A stretch of DNA of 64,000 nucleotides, taken from contig JBBINS010000001.1 of the NCBI GenBank assembly GCA_037443765.1, forward strand, positions 277,544 through 341,543, in the 5' to 3' direction. Within the stretch, counting starts at the first letter, position 1. The number at the start of each line of letters is the position of its first letter. Position numbers and translations under genes: made by a program. Positions 32,741 to 41,021 of this stretch are shown one piece after another. The notes under the pieces were generated by a model that worked only from the letters and a program-made list of their open reading frames with translations, was not told the DNA's origin and searched no databases. The DNA comes from CAIKZZ01 sp037443765. GTDB lineage: Bacteria > Pseudomonadota > Gammaproteobacteria > Steroidobacterales > Steroidobacteraceae.

Positions 32741-33646
32741 TCAGTAGATCTTTTCGACCCAGCGCTGGCTCGACTTCTTCGGGCGCTTGTAGCCGGTGTC
32801 CGGCTGGCGCGGCGGCAGGTCGAGTTCCACGGCCTGCAGGTCCTTGTACGGGATTTGATGCAGCAGGTGCGTGATGCAGTTGAGCCGTGCGCGCTTCTTG
32901 TTGTCGGCGTCGACGATGTGCCACGGCGAGCGCTTGGTGTCGGTGTGTTCGAGCATGATGTCCTTGGCGCGCGAGTACTCGACCCAGTGCTTGCGCGCCT
33001 CGAGGTCCATCGGGCTCAGCTTCCAGCGCTTGATGGGGTTGCGCATGCGCTCCGCGAAGCGCAGCTCCTGCTCCTCGTCGTTGACCGAGAACCAGTACTT
33101 GACCAGGTAGATGCCCGAGCGGACGAGCATCTCCTCGAACAGCGGGCAGGCACGCAGGAACTCACGGTATTCCTCGTCGGTGCAGAAGCCCATGACCCGC
33201 TCGACACCCGCGCGGTTGTACCAGCTGCGGTCGAACAGCACGATCTCGCCGGCCGCCGGCAGCTGCTCGACGTAGCGCTGGAAGTACCATTGCGTGCGCT
33301 CACGCTCGGTGGGCGTGCCGAGGGCGACGACGCGGCAGACGCGGGGGTTCAGGCACTCGGTGATCCGCTTGATGACGCCCCCCTTGCCGGCCGCGTCGCG
33401 GCCTTCGAACAGCACGCACACCTTGAGGCCCTGCAGCCGGACCCATTCCTGCATCTTGAGGAGCTCGAACTGCAGCCGCACGAGTTCGTCGAGGTACTTG
33501 TAGGCGTGGGGTCGCTTCGTGGGCGGCGCGCCGTCGCCGATGACGCGCCAGCGCCCTTCGGCGGCGACGCGTTCCGCGGCGTCCCGGCGCAGCTCGCCGT
33601 TCGGGACCCTCGGGTCGTCGTGGCGCGCGCGCTTCGGATGCTTCAT
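32741..33646 (-). CDS. ppk2: Polyphosphate kinase 2
   Basis: 301 residues. The PPK2 domain shows Walker A FEGRDAAGKGG, GTPTERERTQWYFQRYVEQL, Walker B LFDRSWYNRAGVE, and the lid-region motif SPMDLEARKHWVEYSRAKD. It transfers phosphate between polyphosphate and nucleoside di- or triphosphates, working in nucleotide regeneration under stress. The length and C-terminal LDLPPRQPDTGYKRP fit one-domain class I enzymes. The ATG at 33646 gives the expected short charged N-terminus. Confidence 0.93.
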   Translation of the reverse strand: MKHPKRARHDDPRVPNGELRRDAAERVAAEGRWRVIGDGAPPTKRPHAYKYLDELVRLQFELLKMQEWVRLQGLKVCVLFEGRDAAGKGGVIKRITECLNPRVCRVVALGTPTERERTQWYFQRYVEQLPAAGEIVLFDRSWYNRAGVERVMGFCTDEEYREFLRACPLFEEMLVRSGIYLVKYWFSVNDEEQELRFAERMRNPIKRWKLSPMDLEARKHWVEYSRAKDIMLEHTDTKRSPWHIVDADNKKRARLNCITHLLHQIPYKDLQAVELDLPPRQPDTGYKRPKKSSQRWVEKIY

Positions 33647-33777
33647 GCCGGTTCCTCGGTCTCGCGAACGATTCGCGTTAACGCTCGCCGCACCGTCGCG
33701 GGCGGGCCTATCGATCCTTAGCGGCGGCCACGCCTGGAAATGAAGGCGATGCGAGGCGCGGCCGGCGCCGACGGCCC

Positions 33778-34173
33778 CTAGCCGAATTTCGCCTGGAGCC
33801 GCTCGGCGAAACGCTTCAGGTCGATCACCATGCGCTCGTGAACGCCGGCGCCGATCTCCTCGGCGCCGTCGGTCGCCCGGACCGTGAACTCGATGCGCCG
33901 TCCGTCGACCCGAGTCACCTCGGCGTGGCCGGTGACGCTGCGGCCGACGGGCGTGGCGGCGAGATGCGTGACGTCGACGCGCGTGCCGAGGGCGCTCTCG
34001 CCCGCGTCGAAGTAGGGCTTGATCGCGTTGAGCGCGGCGTTCTCCATGACCATGATCATGACCGGCGTCGCGAGCACCGGCGGCAGCATCGCGTCCTTGA
34101 AACGGTTCGCAAGGTGCTCCTGGCCGACTACGAGGGTGAATGAGCCGCGGGCGCCGGGCGGGATCGAACGCAT
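33778..34173 (-). CDS. Acyl-CoA thioesterase, fluoroacetyl-CoA thioesterase (FlK)-like hotdog protein
   Basis: 131 residues, a single hotdog fold. VLATPVMIMVMENAAL and HLAATPVG place Thr36, Glu44 and His70 at exactly the spacing of the FlK catalytic triad Thr42, Glu50 and His76. Other conserved features are GTRVDVTHLAATPVG and GVHERMVIDLKRF. Related proteins are common in proteobacteria without any fluoroacetate link, so a general short-chain acyl-CoA hydrolase is more likely than fluoroacetate resistance. An AGGAGA site precedes the ATG at 34173. Confidence 0.85.
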   Translation of the reverse strand: MRSIPPGARGSFTLVVGQEHLANRFKDAMLPPVLATPVMIMVMENAALNAIKPYFDAGESALGTRVDVTHLAATPVGRSVTGHAEVTRVDGRRIEFTVRATDGAEEIGAGVHERMVIDLKRFAERLQAKFG

Positions 34174-34230
34174 GGCAGGGTCTCCTCGGGTACGAGTCCT
34201 CTCGCGTGGCGGCGGCACGCTTGGCAGGCG

Positions 34231-35562
34231 TCAGTGCGACGGCGCCTTCGTCACGCGCCACACGACGTTGCCGACGTCATCCGCGACGAGCAACGCGCCG
34301 GAGCGATCAACGGCGACGCCGACCGGCCTGCCGTAGGCCTTGCTGTCGGGGCTCAGGAATCCGGTCAGCACGTCCTCCGGCGGACCCGCGGGGCGGCCGT
34401 CGGCGAACGGCACGAAGATCACCTTGTAGCCGCTGCGGGGCTTGCGGTTCCACGACCCGTGCTGACCGATGAACGCGCCGCCGGCATAGCGCGCCGGCAG
34501 CGAGCCGGCCTCGTAGAACGCCAGCCCGAGCGAGGCCGTATGCGCGCCGAGCGCGTAATCGGGCGAGATCGCCTGGGCGACGAGATCCGGTCGCGGCGGG
34601 CGGACCCGCGCGTCGACGTGCGGCCCGTAGTAGCTGTAGGGCCAGCCGTAGAAGCCGCCGTCGCGGACCGAGGTCATGTAGTCGGGCACGAGATCGTTGC
34701 CGATCTCGTCGCGCTCGTTGACTGCGACCCAGAGCGCGCCGCTCTGCGGTTCCCAGGCGAGCCCGTTCGGGTTGCGCAGCCCCGACGCGTAGATGCGCGT
34801 GCGGTCGGTCGCGAGGTCGAGTTCGTGGATCGCCGCACGGCCCACCTCGTTGTCGAGTCCGTTCTCCCCGACATTGCTGTTTGAGCCGACGGTGACGTAG
34901 AGCCGCGCGCCGTCGCGGCTTGCGATCAGGTCCTTGGTCCAGTGATGATCGATCGGCCCGCCAGGGAGGTCGAGGACCTTGACGCCCGGGGCCGTGATCT
35001 CGGTGTCGCCCGGCGCGTAGGGAAAGCGGACGATCGCGTCGGTATTGGCGACGTAGAGGAATGAGCCGACGAGCGCCATGCCGAACGGCGAGCGCAGACC
35101 GCGCAACAGCACCGTCCGTTCGGCCGCGAGGCCGTTCGCGCCGACGCCGCGCAGCAGCGTGATCCGGTCGGCGCTCGGCGACCCGGCGCCCGCCGACTTC
35201 ATGACGTGTTTCGCGATCCAGGCCTTGAGCCCGCCGGGGCCGTTGTCGAAGTGCGGGGTATTGGTCTCGGCAACCAGCACGTCGCCATTCGGCAGCACGT
35301 GGAGCCAGCGCGGGTGATCGAGTCCGGTCGCGTAGGCGCTGACCGCGAGCCCTGGCGCCGGTGTCGGCGCGGCACCGGCGGGCCAGCCGACGGCGGGGGC
35401 GATATTGACGGTCGGGATCAGCGTCGGGTGCGGCGGCGGCAGCACCGGCGTCGGGCCGGTACCGGCGCTCTCGGAAAGCGTCGCCTGCTCGCCGCAGCCG
35501 GCGACCGCGACGATGAGGCATGCGGCCAGCGTCGACGCCCGCAGGATCCCGTCACTTGCCAT
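34231..35562 (-). CDS. Sorbosone/soluble glucose dehydrogenase-like PQQ propeller lipoprotein
   Basis: 443 residues. The N-terminus has a lipobox (VAVAGC) and then a Pro-rich linker. The rest is a six-bladed propeller of the L-sorbosone dehydrogenase/GSDH group: GLDHPRWLHVLPNGDVLVAE, SRDGARLYVTVGS, GLRNPNGLAWEPQSG, GQHGSWNRKPRSGYKV and GRPVGVAVDRSGALLVADD. The GQHGSWNR arginine and histidine are typical. It probably oxidises an aldose or aldehyde in the periplasm with PQQ. Its ATG overlaps the end of the upstream amidohydrolase gene by 11 bases, so the two are translationally linked. Confidence 0.85.
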   Translation of the reverse strand: MASDGILRASTLAACLIVAVAGCGEQATLSESAGTGPTPVLPPPHPTLIPTVNIAPAVGWPAGAAPTPAPGLAVSAYATGLDHPRWLHVLPNGDVLVAETNTPHFDNGPGGLKAWIAKHVMKSAGAGSPSADRITLLRGVGANGLAAERTVLLRGLRSPFGMALVGSFLYVANTDAIVRFPYAPGDTEITAPGVKVLDLPGGPIDHHWTKDLIASRDGARLYVTVGSNSNVGENGLDNEVGRAAIHELDLATDRTRIYASGLRNPNGLAWEPQSGALWVAVNERDEIGNDLVPDYMTSVRDGGFYGWPYSYYGPHVDARVRPPRPDLVAQAISPDYALGAHTASLGLAFYEAGSLPARYAGGAFIGQHGSWNRKPRSGYKVIFVPFADGRPAGPPEDVLTGFLSPDSKAYGRPVGVAVDRSGALLVADDVGNVVWRVTKAPSH

Positions 35563-36808
35563 GGGGCGAGGCTCCCGTCCATTTGTAGACCACCCCGCCG
35601 CGCATCACGAACACGACGCGCCGCACGGCCGTCAGGTCCGTCAGCGGGTCGCCGTCGAGCGCGATGATGTCGGCCTCGAAACCCGGCGCGAGCCGGCCGA
35701 GGCGGTCTTCCATGCCGATCGCGTCCGCCGCGACCGCGTTCGCCGAGACGAGCGCCGCCATCGGCGACTGGCCGCAGTACTCGACCCGGCCGATGAACTC
35801 CTCGGCGTTGCGACCGTGGGCGCCGGCGGTCGCGTCGGTCGAGAAGACGACCTTGGCGTTCGGCGTGTGGACGGCGATCGTGCAGACCGCGAAGTCCTCG
35901 GCGAGATCGCGCGCCATGGTCGCCATGCCTTCCTCGGTGTAGTTGCCGACACCGAGATAACGCGCCTTGTTCTCGAGATAGTTCTGGACGACCAGTCCGA
36001 CCTGCGGGCTGATGAACGCGCCAGCCGCGACCGCCGTCTCGATGTCGGCGCGAGTCGCGTAGGTTGCGTGCTCGATCTCCCGGCACCCGGCACGGGCCGC
36101 GGCCGAGACCTGCGACCTGTAGGCGTGCACCATCGAGCGCAGGCCGACTGCGGCCGCCTCGGAGCACAGCACGCCGAGCTGCGCCTCGGTCAGCGTTGGC
36201 GTCGCGCCGACGCGTTGGCTCGAGGATGCGAAGATCTTGATGAGGTCGGCGCCATCCGCCTTGCGGGCGCGCACCATCGCCCGCAGCTCGTCTGGCGTCG
36301 TCGCCGGAGTGCCCTCGATCCACGCGAGCGAGGTGAGCACCCGGGGGCCCGGGAAGCCGTGGTCGCGGATCGCGTCGCGCAGTGGCTTCTCGCTCGGGTC
36401 GCCGACCGACTGGACCGTCGTGAAGCCGCCCATGAGCGTGTCCCACGCGGCGCCCGCGATACCGATCGCGGCCTCCGCCGGAGGCTCCGCATCGGTCGCG
36501 ATGCGGCCGCTGCGGTCGAAGTGCGACGCGAGGTGCACGTGGGTGTCGATCCACCCTGGCAGGACCGTGTACCCGCGCAGGTCGATCACGGCGCCCCGGG
36601 CGGCGTTGAGCGAAGTGATCCGCCCGTTCGCGACGCCGATCCGAGCGTTGCGGAGTGAGCCGCCGCGCCCGTCGAGCGCGTGCCCGGTCAGGATCACGAC
36701 CGGACCGGCCGGCGGCGCGGGCGCTGGCAACGGCGCGGCCACCGCTGCCGTGACGGTCGCGTACGCGAGCAGGGCGGCGAGGGTCAGCGGCACGCGGCTT
36801 CGCAGCAT
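35552..36808 (-). CDS. Exported metal-dependent amidohydrolase (imidazolonepropionase-like)
   Basis: 418 residues from an ATG at 36808. The N-terminus is a signal peptide (hydrophobic Ala/Leu stretch, then AVAAPLP). The amidohydrolase barrel has PGWIDTHVHL for two metal-binding His, a Lys in ADLIKIFAS that may be carboxylated, His in SMVHAYR and IEHATYA, and Asp in VFSTDATAG. GRLAPGFEADIIALDGDP is the usual closing segment. Relatives include Xaa-Pro/Xaa-Arg dipeptidases and cyclic-amide hydrolases; the substrate is unknown. It is coupled to the sorbosone-dehydrogenase-like gene. Confidence 0.88.
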   Translation of the reverse strand: MLRSRVPLTLAALLAYATVTAAVAAPLPAPAPPAGPVVILTGHALDGRGGSLRNARIGVANGRITSLNAARGAVIDLRGYTVLPGWIDTHVHLASHFDRSGRIATDAEPPAEAAIGIAGAAWDTLMGGFTTVQSVGDPSEKPLRDAIRDHGFPGPRVLTSLAWIEGTPATTPDELRAMVRARKADGADLIKIFASSSQRVGATPTLTEAQLGVLCSEAAAVGLRSMVHAYRSQVSAAARAGCREIEHATYATRADIETAVAAGAFISPQVGLVVQNYLENKARYLGVGNYTEEGMATMARDLAEDFAVCTIAVHTPNAKVVFSTDATAGAHGRNAEEFIGRVEYCGQSPMAALVSANAVAADAIGMEDRLGRLAPGFEADIIALDGDPLTDLTAVRRVVFVMRGGVVYKWTGASPHGK

Positions 36809-37013
36809 CGGATCGTCCTCGGAAGGGTCATGTCCGGGCGCCGACCGACCATGCGGCGCGGCCTGCACCTTCGACGATAGTGCATCCGCCGGCGTCGTTC
36901 CATCCGCCGGGCAGGCCGCTCCCGAGGCGAGCCCCGGGGTCGCCGGCACGCGGGCCCGCCATCGGGGCCGGCGCGGCCCCGAGGCGTGCGCGACGGCCGG
37001 GCTGTCGCGCCCG

Positions 37014-39155
37014 TTAGGCCGGCGCCCGCTTGGCGCGCTGCGCGGCGATCGCGGCCAGCACGCGCTCCGGCGTCATCGGCAGGCGCAGGACCCGCGCGCC
37101 GGTCGCGTCGTGGACGGCGCTGGCAATGACCGCCGCGGTCGTCGTGATCGAGGGCTCGCCGCCACCCTGCGGTGGAATCGTGTCGTTGGCGACCAGCACC
37201 GCCTCGATGTGCGGTACCCACGAGAAGCGCGGCAGATGATAGGTGTCGAAGTTGCGGTCGAGGATCTCGCCGCCGCGGAACCGCAGTTCCTCGGCAAGCG
37301 TGTAGCCGAGCCCCATCGTCAGCCCCCCCTCGATCTGCATCTTCGCGCCGTCCGGGTTGACGACGACGCCCATGTCCTGCGCACAGACGATGCGCCTGAC
37401 TAGGATCTCGCCGCTCTGCGCGTCGACGGCGACTTCCGCCATCGTCGCCACATACGAGCCGGCGTCGATGGAGCACGCGACGCCGACGCCGCGCCCGCTC
37501 GGCCCCGGCGCAGGTCGCCAGCCGAAGGCCGCGGCCGCGGACTGCAACGTCGAGCGCATGCGCTGGTCGGTGAGATGGCGCAGCCGGAATTCCACCGGGT
37601 CCGCGCCGGCCGCCGCCGCCATCAGGTCCATCTGCGATTCCACCGCGTAGACATTCATGTTGGCGCCCGGTGCGCGCCACGGACCGACGGCGAACGGATG
37701 CACGCGCGGTGCCGGCACCGACGGGTCGTAGGACATCGCCGCGCCCGAGCGGATCCTCAGCGCCGGGATCTCGTAGACATGCGCGGTGCCGCGCTCCCCG
37801 GCCCCGTAGACGCAGTAGTCCCAGAACGCAATTCGCCCGTCTGGGCCGAGGCCCGACGCGATCGTGACGACCGCCGCCGGGTCGAACGCGTCGAAGAAGA
37901 ACTCCTCGGCACGGCTGAAGGCCACCTGTACCGGCTTGCGCGACAGCTGCGCAAGGCGCGCCGCCTCGACGGCCTGGCGGTCGGCGCTCTTACCGCCGAA
38001 TCCACCGCCGACGTACGGCGTGATGACGCGCACGTCCTTGGGATCCAGTCCGAGCGCCTTCGCGACGCGGTCGCGGGTCGGGAACGGCGTCTGCGTCGAG
38101 GCCCACACCGTGACCCGGCCATTGCTCATCTGCGCGAGCGCCGCGTGCGTCTCGATGGGCGCGTGCGCGACGTAGCCCTTGCGGTACGTGCTCTCGAACA
38201 ACCGCGTCGCGCGGCTGCGCGCGCCGTCGAGATCGCCGCGCCGCGTGCTTTCCTTTGGCTGCGCGACCGCCTGCAGGTGATCAGCGATCCGTTCCGTGTC
38301 GACCGCGGGTTCCGGTACTGTCCACTCCGCGTCGACCCGCTCCAGCGCCGTCGCGGCCGCGGCGGCGTCGGCGTGCAATACCGCGACCAGCTCGTCGCGC
38401 TGCACGACCGTGACGCCGGGCAGGCGCGCGGCGGACGACGCGTCGAGGCGCTTGAGCGTGGCGCCGTGCGCGGGCGGGCGCAGGATCGCGGCGTACTCCA
38501 GGCCCGGCAGCCGCACGTCGGCCGTGTACTTCGCAGCGCCCGTCACCTTGTCGCGCGCGTCGACGCGCGCGAGCGATCGCCCCATGACCTCGAAGTCCTT
38601 GGCGGCCTTGAGCACAGCGGCCTCGCCGACCGTGCGCACGATGTGCTGGCCCCTCGAGAGCTCGCCGTAGCTGACGTGCCTCGATTCCGCGCCGGAGACG
38701 GTGACGACGCCGCGGCTGGCGATCAATCGCTCCTTTGGTACCCCGAGCCGTTCCGCCGCGAGCTCGAGCAGCACCGAGCGGGCGTCGGCCGCGGCCGCGC
38801 GCAGCGCCGGCCCGAACATGCGCGTCGTCAGCGAGCCGAAGGTTCCCATGTCCGTCGGGCAGCGGTCGGTGTCGCCGAGCACCATGTCGATCGACGCCAC
38901 GTCGACCGCCAGTTCCTCGGCCGCCATCTGCGCGAGCGAGGTCATCACGCCCTGGCCCATTTCGATCTTGCCGGAGTACACGGTGACCCACCCGTCGGCA
39001 CCGATCAGCAGGTATGCGTTGAAGTCGGTCGGGTAGGCGCTGCGGTGCTCCTGCGCCGCGAGCCAGCCGGCCTCGAGCGTGACCAGCACCGCGATGCCGC
39101 CGCCCGCGAGCTGCAGGAACCGGCGGCGCGAGAGTTCGTCGCGAACGGCGCTCAT
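37014..39155 (-). CDS. Molybdenum hydroxylase large subunit (isoquinoline 1-oxidoreductase beta / aldehyde dehydrogenase type), Tat-exported
   Basis: 713 residues. The N-terminus is a twin-arginine signal (SRRRFLQLAGGG). The xanthine-oxidase-family molybdopterin domains follow: GKIEMGQGVMTSLAQMAAEE, GAAKYTADVRLPGLEYAAIL, TPYVGGGFGGKS, and the conserved catalytic Glu in GGGEPSITTT near residue 660. The domain order with an N-terminal EMGQG segment is that of IorB-type subunits, which hydroxylate N-heteroaromatics or oxidise aldehydes in the periplasm. The ATG overlaps the stop of the iron-sulphur subunit gene (ATGA). No separate FAD or cytochrome subunit gene is nearby. Confidence 0.92.
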   Translation of the reverse strand: MSAVRDELSRRRFLQLAGGGIAVLVTLEAGWLAAQEHRSAYPTDFNAYLLIGADGWVTVYSGKIEMGQGVMTSLAQMAAEELAVDVASIDMVLGDTDRCPTDMGTFGSLTTRMFGPALRAAAADARSVLLELAAERLGVPKERLIASRGVVTVSGAESRHVSYGELSRGQHIVRTVGEAAVLKAAKDFEVMGRSLARVDARDKVTGAAKYTADVRLPGLEYAAILRPPAHGATLKRLDASSAARLPGVTVVQRDELVAVLHADAAAAATALERVDAEWTVPEPAVDTERIADHLQAVAQPKESTRRGDLDGARSRATRLFESTYRKGYVAHAPIETHAALAQMSNGRVTVWASTQTPFPTRDRVAKALGLDPKDVRVITPYVGGGFGGKSADRQAVEAARLAQLSRKPVQVAFSRAEEFFFDAFDPAAVVTIASGLGPDGRIAFWDYCVYGAGERGTAHVYEIPALRIRSGAAMSYDPSVPAPRVHPFAVGPWRAPGANMNVYAVESQMDLMAAAAGADPVEFRLRHLTDQRMRSTLQSAAAAFGWRPAPGPSGRGVGVACSIDAGSYVATMAEVAVDAQSGEILVRRIVCAQDMGVVVNPDGAKMQIEGGLTMGLGYTLAEELRFRGGEILDRNFDTYHLPRFSWVPHIEAVLVANDTIPPQGGGEPSITTTAAVIASAVHDATGARVLRLPMTPERVLAAIAAQRAKRAPA

Positions 39156-39628
39156 GGCACGTCTCCCGCCGTCCGCGCCACCGCCTCGACGGCATCGAGT
39201 ATCCGCTGGTGCGCGCCGCAACGGCACAGATGCGGCTCGAGCGTCGCGACGATCGTCGCGCGCGACGGATGCGTCTGCTCGTGCAGCAGCGCATGGGCCG
39301 CGAGCAGCATGCCCGGCGTGCAGTAGCCGCACTGCACCGCACCGTAGTCGATGAAGGCCTGCTGCAGAGGGTGCAACCGCGCACCGGTCGCGAGGCCCTC
39401 GATCGTCGTGACGTCCTTGCCTGCGACGCTGCCGAGCGTGGCGCGGCAGGCACGGACGGCCTTGCCGGCGACGAGGACGGTGCAGGCGCCGCAGGCGCCG
39501 ATGCCGCAGCCGTACTTGGCCCCAGTCAGGCCGAGTTCGCCGCGCAGGACCGACAGCAGCGGCCGACCGGCATCGGCCGACACGGTCGTCGGGCGGCCGT
39601 TGACGCGAAAGGACACGGGTGCGTTCAT
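39152..39628 (-). CDS. Molybdenum hydroxylase small subunit, two [2Fe-2S] clusters
   Basis: 158 residues. The plant-type [2Fe-2S] motif CGIGACGACTV with a later Cys, and the second cluster motif CGYCTPGM with CRCG, are complete. It passes electrons from the molybdenum site to an outside acceptor. It has no signal of its own and is likely carried out with the Tat-tagged large subunit. The gene comes first in the two-gene operon. Confidence 0.95.
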   Translation of the reverse strand: MNAPVSFRVNGRPTTVSADAGRPLLSVLRGELGLTGAKYGCGIGACGACTVLVAGKAVRACRATLGSVAGKDVTTIEGLATGARLHPLQQAFIDYGAVQCGYCTPGMLLAAHALLHEQTHPSRATIVATLEPHLCRCGAHQRILDAVEAVARTAGDVP

Positions 39629-40280
39629 GGTGGCTCCAGGTCGGGACCTGAGCCTCGGGGACCGCTCGGTCGCGGCGGTCCGCGGGGGCGACTGGGCGGG
39701 CGTGCTCGCCGGCCGCGAACGGCAGTCTAGCGCCGGATGCCCCCGTTCGGCACGACCGCAATCGACACCCGTCTACGTCTGTTCGCGCGGCGGCCGTCGC
39801 TACCCGGATTGGGGCGGGCTCGCGGCCCGAGGGGCACGTCATTGCCAGTATCCGGCGGCCGTCACTTCGGCGTCGTTGATGCCGTCGTTCGGCCGGCGCA
39901 GCCCTGCGTTGGAGAAGCGCTGGGCGCCGACGGCCACCTCGTGCTGGAGCCGGCTGCCGAAGCGGACTGCATCGGCGGCCGACGGCGCGGCCGCGAGCGC
40001 CGCGAGGACGCCGGCGAGGCCGGGGGCGTTCCGTCGCTCGTCGCCGCGGCCGACGTCCCGGGCCCTCCGACGGTCCATTCGATCTCCTGGTCGCGACGTC
40101 GCGGCGCTTCGTGCCGCGCGGTCGGCTCTGGCACCCCGGCCCGCCACCGTGGTCCCAACGTACGCCTGCGTGACGGGCGAAGCGCACCGGGAAATGTGCA
40201 GCGTCGCGGCCAGGGCCCGCGCCCGGACGCCGGAATCCCGTGCGGTGGCCTTCGCCAACGTGCTCAGACACACTGCGCGC
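39629..40280. other. 650-base stretch without a convincing gene
   Basis: Several open frames cross this stretch in both directions, but their translations are Arg/Ala/Pro-rich and match no family I know. A minus-strand frame (39839-40291) ends in a less skewed segment (NAGLRRPNDGINDAEV), which might be the tail of a decayed gene. No promoter or hairpin stands out. Confidence 0.4.
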
Positions 40281-41021
40281 GTGAACGGCAACGCCCCAGT
40301 TCAGTCGCCGAGCGCCCCCCGACACGGCGTCGCTCGCGTCATCTCCAAGCTCGGGGCCGGTTCCCGCTCGCAGGCGGCGGCGTGGGTGCGGGACGGGCGC
40401 GTGCAGGTCAACGGCCGGATCGTGCGCGACGCCGAGTTTCCGGTCCGGCGGGGCGTCGACCGAATAGACGTCGACGGCCGCCCGCTCGTGCAGGCCGCGA
40501 GGGTGGTGCTCATGTTGAACAAGCCGCGCGGGCTCGTGACGACGACGCGTGACGAGCGCGGTCGAGGCACGGTCTACGCCTGCCTCGCCGACGCGGCGCT
40601 GCCGTGGCTTGCGCCGGTCGGCCGTCTCGACAAGGCGAGCGAGGGGCTGCTGCTGTTCAGCAACGACCCAACCTGGGCCTCCCGCGTCACGGATCCGGCG
40701 TCGGGACCCGACAAGACGTATCACGTGCAGGTGGGACGCGCCCCGGAAGCAGCGCTGCTCGGGAGCCTCGAGCGCGGCGCCACGGTCGACGGCGAGCATC
40801 TGGCGGTCAAGTCGGCGCGACTGCTGCGAGCCGGCGGCCGCCATGGGTGGCTCGAGATCGTGCTCGACGAAGGGCGCAACCGCCACATCCGGCGGCTGCT
40901 CGCCCATTTCGGCGTCCCGGTCCTGCGGCTCGTCCGGGTCGCCGTGGGAACGCTCACGCTCGGTGCGCTGCCGAAGGGCAAGTGGCGAGTGCTGACCGAG
41001 CGCGAGATCGCGTCGTTGTGA
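40281..41021 (+). CDS. RsuA/RluB/RluF-family rRNA pseudouridine synthase
   Basis: About 246 residues from a GTG at 40281; the exact start is uncertain. An S4 RNA-binding domain (RVISKLGAGSRSQAAAWVRD and GRVQVNGR) precedes the catalytic domain, with LNKPRGLVTT, the catalytic Asp in VGRLDKASEGLLLFSND, and DEGRNRHIRRLLAHFG. It isomerises a uridine in ribosomal RNA. RluB, RluE, RluF and RsuA cannot be separated by eye. The stop overlaps the next gene's start (GTGA), so the two are translationally coupled. Confidence 0.9.
   Translation: MNGNAPVQSPSAPRHGVARVISKLGAGSRSQAAAWVRDGRVQVNGRIVRDAEFPVRRGVDRIDVDGRPLVQAARVVLMLNKPRGLVTTTRDERGRGTVYACLADAALPWLAPVGRLDKASEGLLLFSNDPTWASRVTDPASGPDKTYHVQVGRAPEAALLGSLERGATVDGEHLAVKSARLLRAGGRHGWLEIVLDEGRNRHIRRLLAHFGVPVLRLVRVAVGTLTLGALPKGKWRVLTEREIASL

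Noticed and set aside
33778..34173. Fluoroacetate resistance locus
   Set aside because: The triad matches FlK, but no fluorinase, dehalogenase or other fluorometabolite gene is nearby, and the family is broad.
39839..40291. Minus-strand 150-residue frame as a gene
   Set aside because: Most of it is low-complexity Arg/Ala sequence, it overlaps the pseudouridine synthase start, and I recognise no domain.
39156..40907. In-frame extension of the molybdenum hydroxylase large subunit to 40907
   Set aside because: The Tat signal at 39155 and the ATGA overlap with the small subunit fix the start. The upstream part runs antisense to the small subunit and pseudouridine synthase genes.
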